A DNA stretch of 47,965 nucleotides from CAYZXL01 sp964482435 (GTDB taxonomy: Bacteria > Auribacterota > JABMQX01), in NCBI GenBank assembly GCA_964482435.1, contig CAYZXL010000033.1, positions 1 through 47,965 of the forward strand. The letters are read 5' to 3'. Shown here one piece after another: positions 46,143 to 47,965 of this stretch. The position numbers were made by a program, and so were the translations under genes. The first letter of the stretch is position 1; the number at the start of each line of letters is the position of its first letter. Under the pieces are notes generated by a model. It saw only the letters and a list, made by a program, of their open reading frames with translations, ran no database searches and was not told the DNA's origin.

Positions 46143-47246
46143 TCAGGCTACAACGGGTTGTTCTTCCGGTCTCCTGATTCGCCACTGGTAGCTTTTGGTT
46201 ACAGTACGCCGTTGTGCCACGACGTTGAGCTTTTTTACGTCAAACTCCTCTCCCTTTCGCCACATTGCGAAGAGAATTCGAGCCAGCCGCAGCGCGATGG
46301 CCACCACAGCCCTCTTGTACCCGAAGGTGGCGCATATCCTGGCGAAATACGGGTTCAGGGGGTGCGACTTTCGTGCCGCATGCTGGGCGCACTCGCAAAG
46401 CATCGCCCGCAACTCGGACGAACCTCGCTTTGTGATGTGCCCGTGCCTGATCCTGTCACCGGTGTCCCACGTCGAGGGCACAAGCCCAATGTAGCTTGCC
46501 GCTCGCCCACTCTCGGGAAACCTGTCGGGCGTTGCCAGGACCGCCGCGAAGGTTGCCGCCGTGATAATCCCCACCCCGGGCGCCGTCTGCAATCGCCGAA
46601 CCGTCTCCTCAAACGGCTTCAGCGCCTCCGAGAGCTCCTTGTCCAACTTGCCCGCGTTTTCGTGAGCCACCTGCCACACCTCGGCGTGCATCGCCAGCAG
46701 CTCTCGCAGCGACTCCACCCCCCCTCGTCCAAGCAGCTTCTCCCACGCTCCAACCGTCGTCAAACTCGACGCCTCCCCCTGCAAACCCACCGACCGCAAC
46801 AAAGACTTCGCTGCGCTTATCTGACCGGTGCACAGCCTCACAAAGTGACGCCGCCGAGAAAGGATTCGCCGCAGACGCAGCACCTCCGGTGTCGGCACGT
46901 ACACTATCGAGCTGTAAATCCCACGACGCACACCCTCGCAGATGTCGAAGGCGTCCCGGCGGTCACACTTCTGCCCGATGCGCCGAGCCTTCTGTCTGAC
47001 CTCCCGAGCGTCAATGACCAAAGGGTGCATACCGAGACCAGACAGGAGACGAGAAACCCAGGTTGCCTGAGTCCCCGTCTCCAGTCCGATCTCCGTCCCT
47101 TCCGGGGCATTCACGGAATCCAGCATCTCACACACGCCATCCAGCGTGGTAGGCACTCTCCCTTCACCCACCACCTTCCCTTCCTCATCCTGCGCAACGT
47201 AAACTGTTTGCTTGCAATGAACGTCGAGTCCCATGTACATTTTCAT
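46143..47246 (-). CDS. IS110-family transposase (DEDD/serine recombinase)
   Basis: A 367-residue transposase. The amino RuvC-like domain begins 'MYMGLDVHCKQT' (first Asp in GLDVH), has 'GTEIGLETG' (Glu) and 'KCDRRDAFDIC' (Asp pair), the DEDD order of IS110. The carboxy IS116/IS110/IS902 domain has 'APGVGIITAATFAAVL', 'YIGLVPS' and 'HGHITKRGSSELRAMLCECA', where the Ser after Arg-Gly is the likely nucleophile. No frameshift or internal stop is seen, so the element may be active. The start MKMYM is chosen because AGGA lies eight bases upstream. Elements of this family use a non-coding 'bridge RNA' beside the gene; see 47247-47345. Confidence 0.92.
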   Translation of the reverse strand: MKMYMGLDVHCKQTVYVAQDEEGKVVGEGRVPTTLDGVCEMLDSVNAPEGTEIGLETGTQATWVSRLLSGLGMHPLVIDAREVRQKARRIGQKCDRRDAFDICEGVRRGIYSSIVYVPTPEVLRLRRILSRRRHFVRLCTGQISAAKSLLRSVGLQGEASSLTTVGAWEKLLGRGGVESLRELLAMHAEVWQVAHENAGKLDKELSEALKPFEETVRRLQTAPGVGIITAATFAAVLATPDRFPESGRAASYIGLVPSTWDTGDRIRHGHITKRGSSELRAMLCECAQHAARKSHPLNPYFARICATFGYKRAVVAIALRLARILFAMWRKGEEFDVKKLNVVAQRRTVTKSYQWRIRRPEEQPVVA

Positions 47247-47345
47247 TGGGCTGTCCTTTCTTTGGTTTTGGGGCGCATCACGCGCCCCCTGGGTTTGGTT
47301 ACCCTCCCTCACGTCGGCGAGGGATACTTTTACCACACATCGCCA
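47247..47345 (-). ncRNA. Candidate IS110 bridge-RNA region
   Basis: Directly upstream of the transposase gene are two perfect inverted repeats within 55 bases: GGGGCGC/GCGCCCC (47270-47288, ATCAC loop) and TCCCTC/GAGGGA (47305-47324, eight-base loop). This is the position and stem-loop style expected of bridge RNA in IS110-group elements. The exact ends of the RNA and the target- and donor-binding loops cannot be set from this window. Confidence 0.35.
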
Positions 47346-47422
47346 TTGGAACCACAGCCCGCTTTCATGTTGACAGTCTCGGGTGGGGAATAAGATTTTT
47401 TGCGATTTCTTGATTTTTTTTC

Positions 47423-47450
47423 TTGACTTTCTTCCGAAGCATGATATAGT
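47423..47450 (+). promoter_or_regulatory. Sigma70-like promoter of the DUF6788 gene
   Basis: TTGACT (47423-47428) and TATAGT (47445-47450) are separated by 16 bases; each is one mismatch from consensus. The predicted first base (about 47457) is one base from the ATG at 47458, so the message may be leaderless. No Shine-Dalgarno sequence precedes the ATG. Confidence 0.6.
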
Positions 47451-47456
47451 GCTTCG
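47435..47456. promoter_or_regulatory. Palindromic operator-like site over the -10 box
   Basis: CGAAGCA and TGCTTCG pair perfectly over seven bases with an eight-base gap (47442-47449) that contains most of the -10 hexamer. This is the arrangement of an operator for a dimeric repressor, or alternatively of a transposon end or an RNA hairpin at the start of the transcript. Confidence 0.45.
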
Positions 47457-47457
47457 T

Positions 47458-47814
47458 ATGAAGGGCAAACCGTCCTATGCTGAGTTGGTGAAGGAACGCG
47501 AGGAGCTGCTGAAAAGGCTCGGGAGTTGGCCGCCTGTTTTGCGGGGGACGATCCGCAAGCACGGCAATAGGTGTGGTCGTCCGAAGTGTCGGTGCAAGGA
47601 CCCCAAAAACCCGATTCCACATGGTCCGTACCATTATCTGTCGCACCGGTATGAGGACAGGACCCAGACGATCTTCCTCAACGAGGTGAAGTTGAAGTTC
47701 GCCTCAGAGTGGATCGCAAACTACAAGAAGTTGATCGAGACGGTCTACCGGCTTTCGGAGATCAACTTTCGGCTTTTGCGGTATCACTACGAGACTCTGG
47801 AGCGTGGGGAGTGA
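47458..47814 (+). CDS. DUF6788-type small protein of an IS66-like unit
   Basis: A 118-residue protein with the DUF6788 pattern: 'LVKEREELLKRLGSWPPVLRGTIRKHGNRCGRPKCRC' (9-45), containing a Cys cluster CGRPKCRC, then 'GPYHYLSHR--D--QTIFL', and a carboxy helix 'IANYKKLIETVYRLSEINFRLLRYHYE'. Such proteins are often coded just before IS66-type transposases, and here the next gene overlaps by four bases (GTGA). A DNA-binding or regulatory accessory role is likely but unproven. The ATG at 47458 follows a good promoter without a ribosome site. Confidence 0.75.
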   Translation: MKGKPSYAELVKEREELLKRLGSWPPVLRGTIRKHGNRCGRPKCRCKDPKNPIPHGPYHYLSHRYEDRTQTIFLNEVKLKFASEWIANYKKLIETVYRLSEINFRLLRYHYETLERGE

Positions 47815-47965
47815 AGAGAGAAGCGAGGGTGGTGTACTGCAAAGGATGCCTTGAGAAGCAGCGGATAATTGATCAACTGCGTGAGGAGGACCGGCGGTTG
47901 AAGGGGCAGCTGCGGCATGAGCAGCGCAAGGCCACGGAGGGGCCATTTGGGTCCTCGACTCCTTC
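47811..47965 (+). CDS. IS66-like transposase, amino-terminal fragment cut by the window end
   Basis: Fifty-one codons from a GTG that overlaps the stop of the previous gene. The frame reads VKREARVVYCKGCLEKQ and a charged coiled-coil stretch, ending ATEGPFGSSTPS, the Gly-Ser-Ser-x-Pro-Ser hinge common near the front of IS66-type transposases. The gene continues beyond the window, so the catalytic part cannot be judged. Confidence 0.65.
   Translation, partial: MKREARVVYCKGCLEKQRIIDQLREEDRRLKGQLRHEQRKATEGPFGSSTP

Noticed and set aside
45957..47393. 478-codon open frame on the plus strand
   Set aside because: Lies opposite the well-supported IS110 transposase gene; its composition is that of an antisense frame in GC-rich DNA.

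Overview
The window is GC-rich bacterial DNA, probably from an uncultivated Gram-negative lineage. The FYRIELK-type carboxy terminus of the first protein, the large secreted beta-helix, CARDB and WD40 proteins, and the paired UroD-like/Gfo-Idh-MocA metabolic genes resemble what is seen in PVC-superphylum, Armatimonadota-like or related candidate phyla. No rRNA, tRNA or marker gene is present, so this placement is only an inference.

Layout. Bases 391-9387 hold a giant secreted beta-helix protein, a UroD-like methyltransferase-family gene with a good sigma70-type promoter, a Gfo/Idh/MocA dehydrogenase, and a convergent second UroD-like gene. Bases 9388-13756 are a decayed region. It contains two diverged copies of a ~115-bp repeat, a CARDB-WD40 gene split by one in-frame TGA, and the carboxy-terminal remnant of an IS66-type transposase with a homopolymer frameshift. 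Bases 13757-45263, all on the minus strand, are a ~31.5-kb extracellular contractile injection system (eCIS) locus. Bases 45264-47965 contain a long leader, an IS110-family transposase with a possible bridge-RNA region, and the start of another IS66-like unit (DUF6788 gene plus truncated transposase gene).

The eCIS reads, in transcription order (high to low coordinate): sheath, inner tube, Cys4 baseplate-chaperone-like protein, Pro-rich linker protein, DUF4255 cap/terminator protein (Pvc16-like), AAA+ ATPase (Pvc15-like), a signal-peptide/TIG/CARDB single-pass membrane protein, a small helical protein, a DUF4157 protein with an M35-like metalloprotease tail, a DUF1360 membrane protein, a DUF4157 protein with an OmpA-like and Cys-rich tail, CIS tube/hub protein (Pvc7-like), LysM protein, gpD/gp27-like hub, gpV/gp5-like spike, His/Cys-rich small protein (tip candidate), gp25, two baseplate-J-type wedge proteins, a tail-protein-I/beta-helix fusion, a 1544-residue DUF6519 beta-helix protein, and a coiled-coil/carboxypeptidase-regulatory-like protein. 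Capsid, terminase, integrase and lysis genes are absent, so this is a dedicated injection device and not a prophage. Many junctions overlap by four bases, which supports one co-translated operon.

Working model: the sheath and tube are assembled on the baseplate, the ATPase and cap act in assembly, and the two DUF4157 proteins, which share a near-identical amino-terminal leader, are the likely cargo. One carries a protease warhead. The most unusual points are the membrane-anchored TIG/CARDB protein coupled to the ATPase gene, the DUF1360 membrane protein placed between the two cargo genes, the lack of a recognisable tape measure, and the very large beta-helix proteins at the baseplate end.
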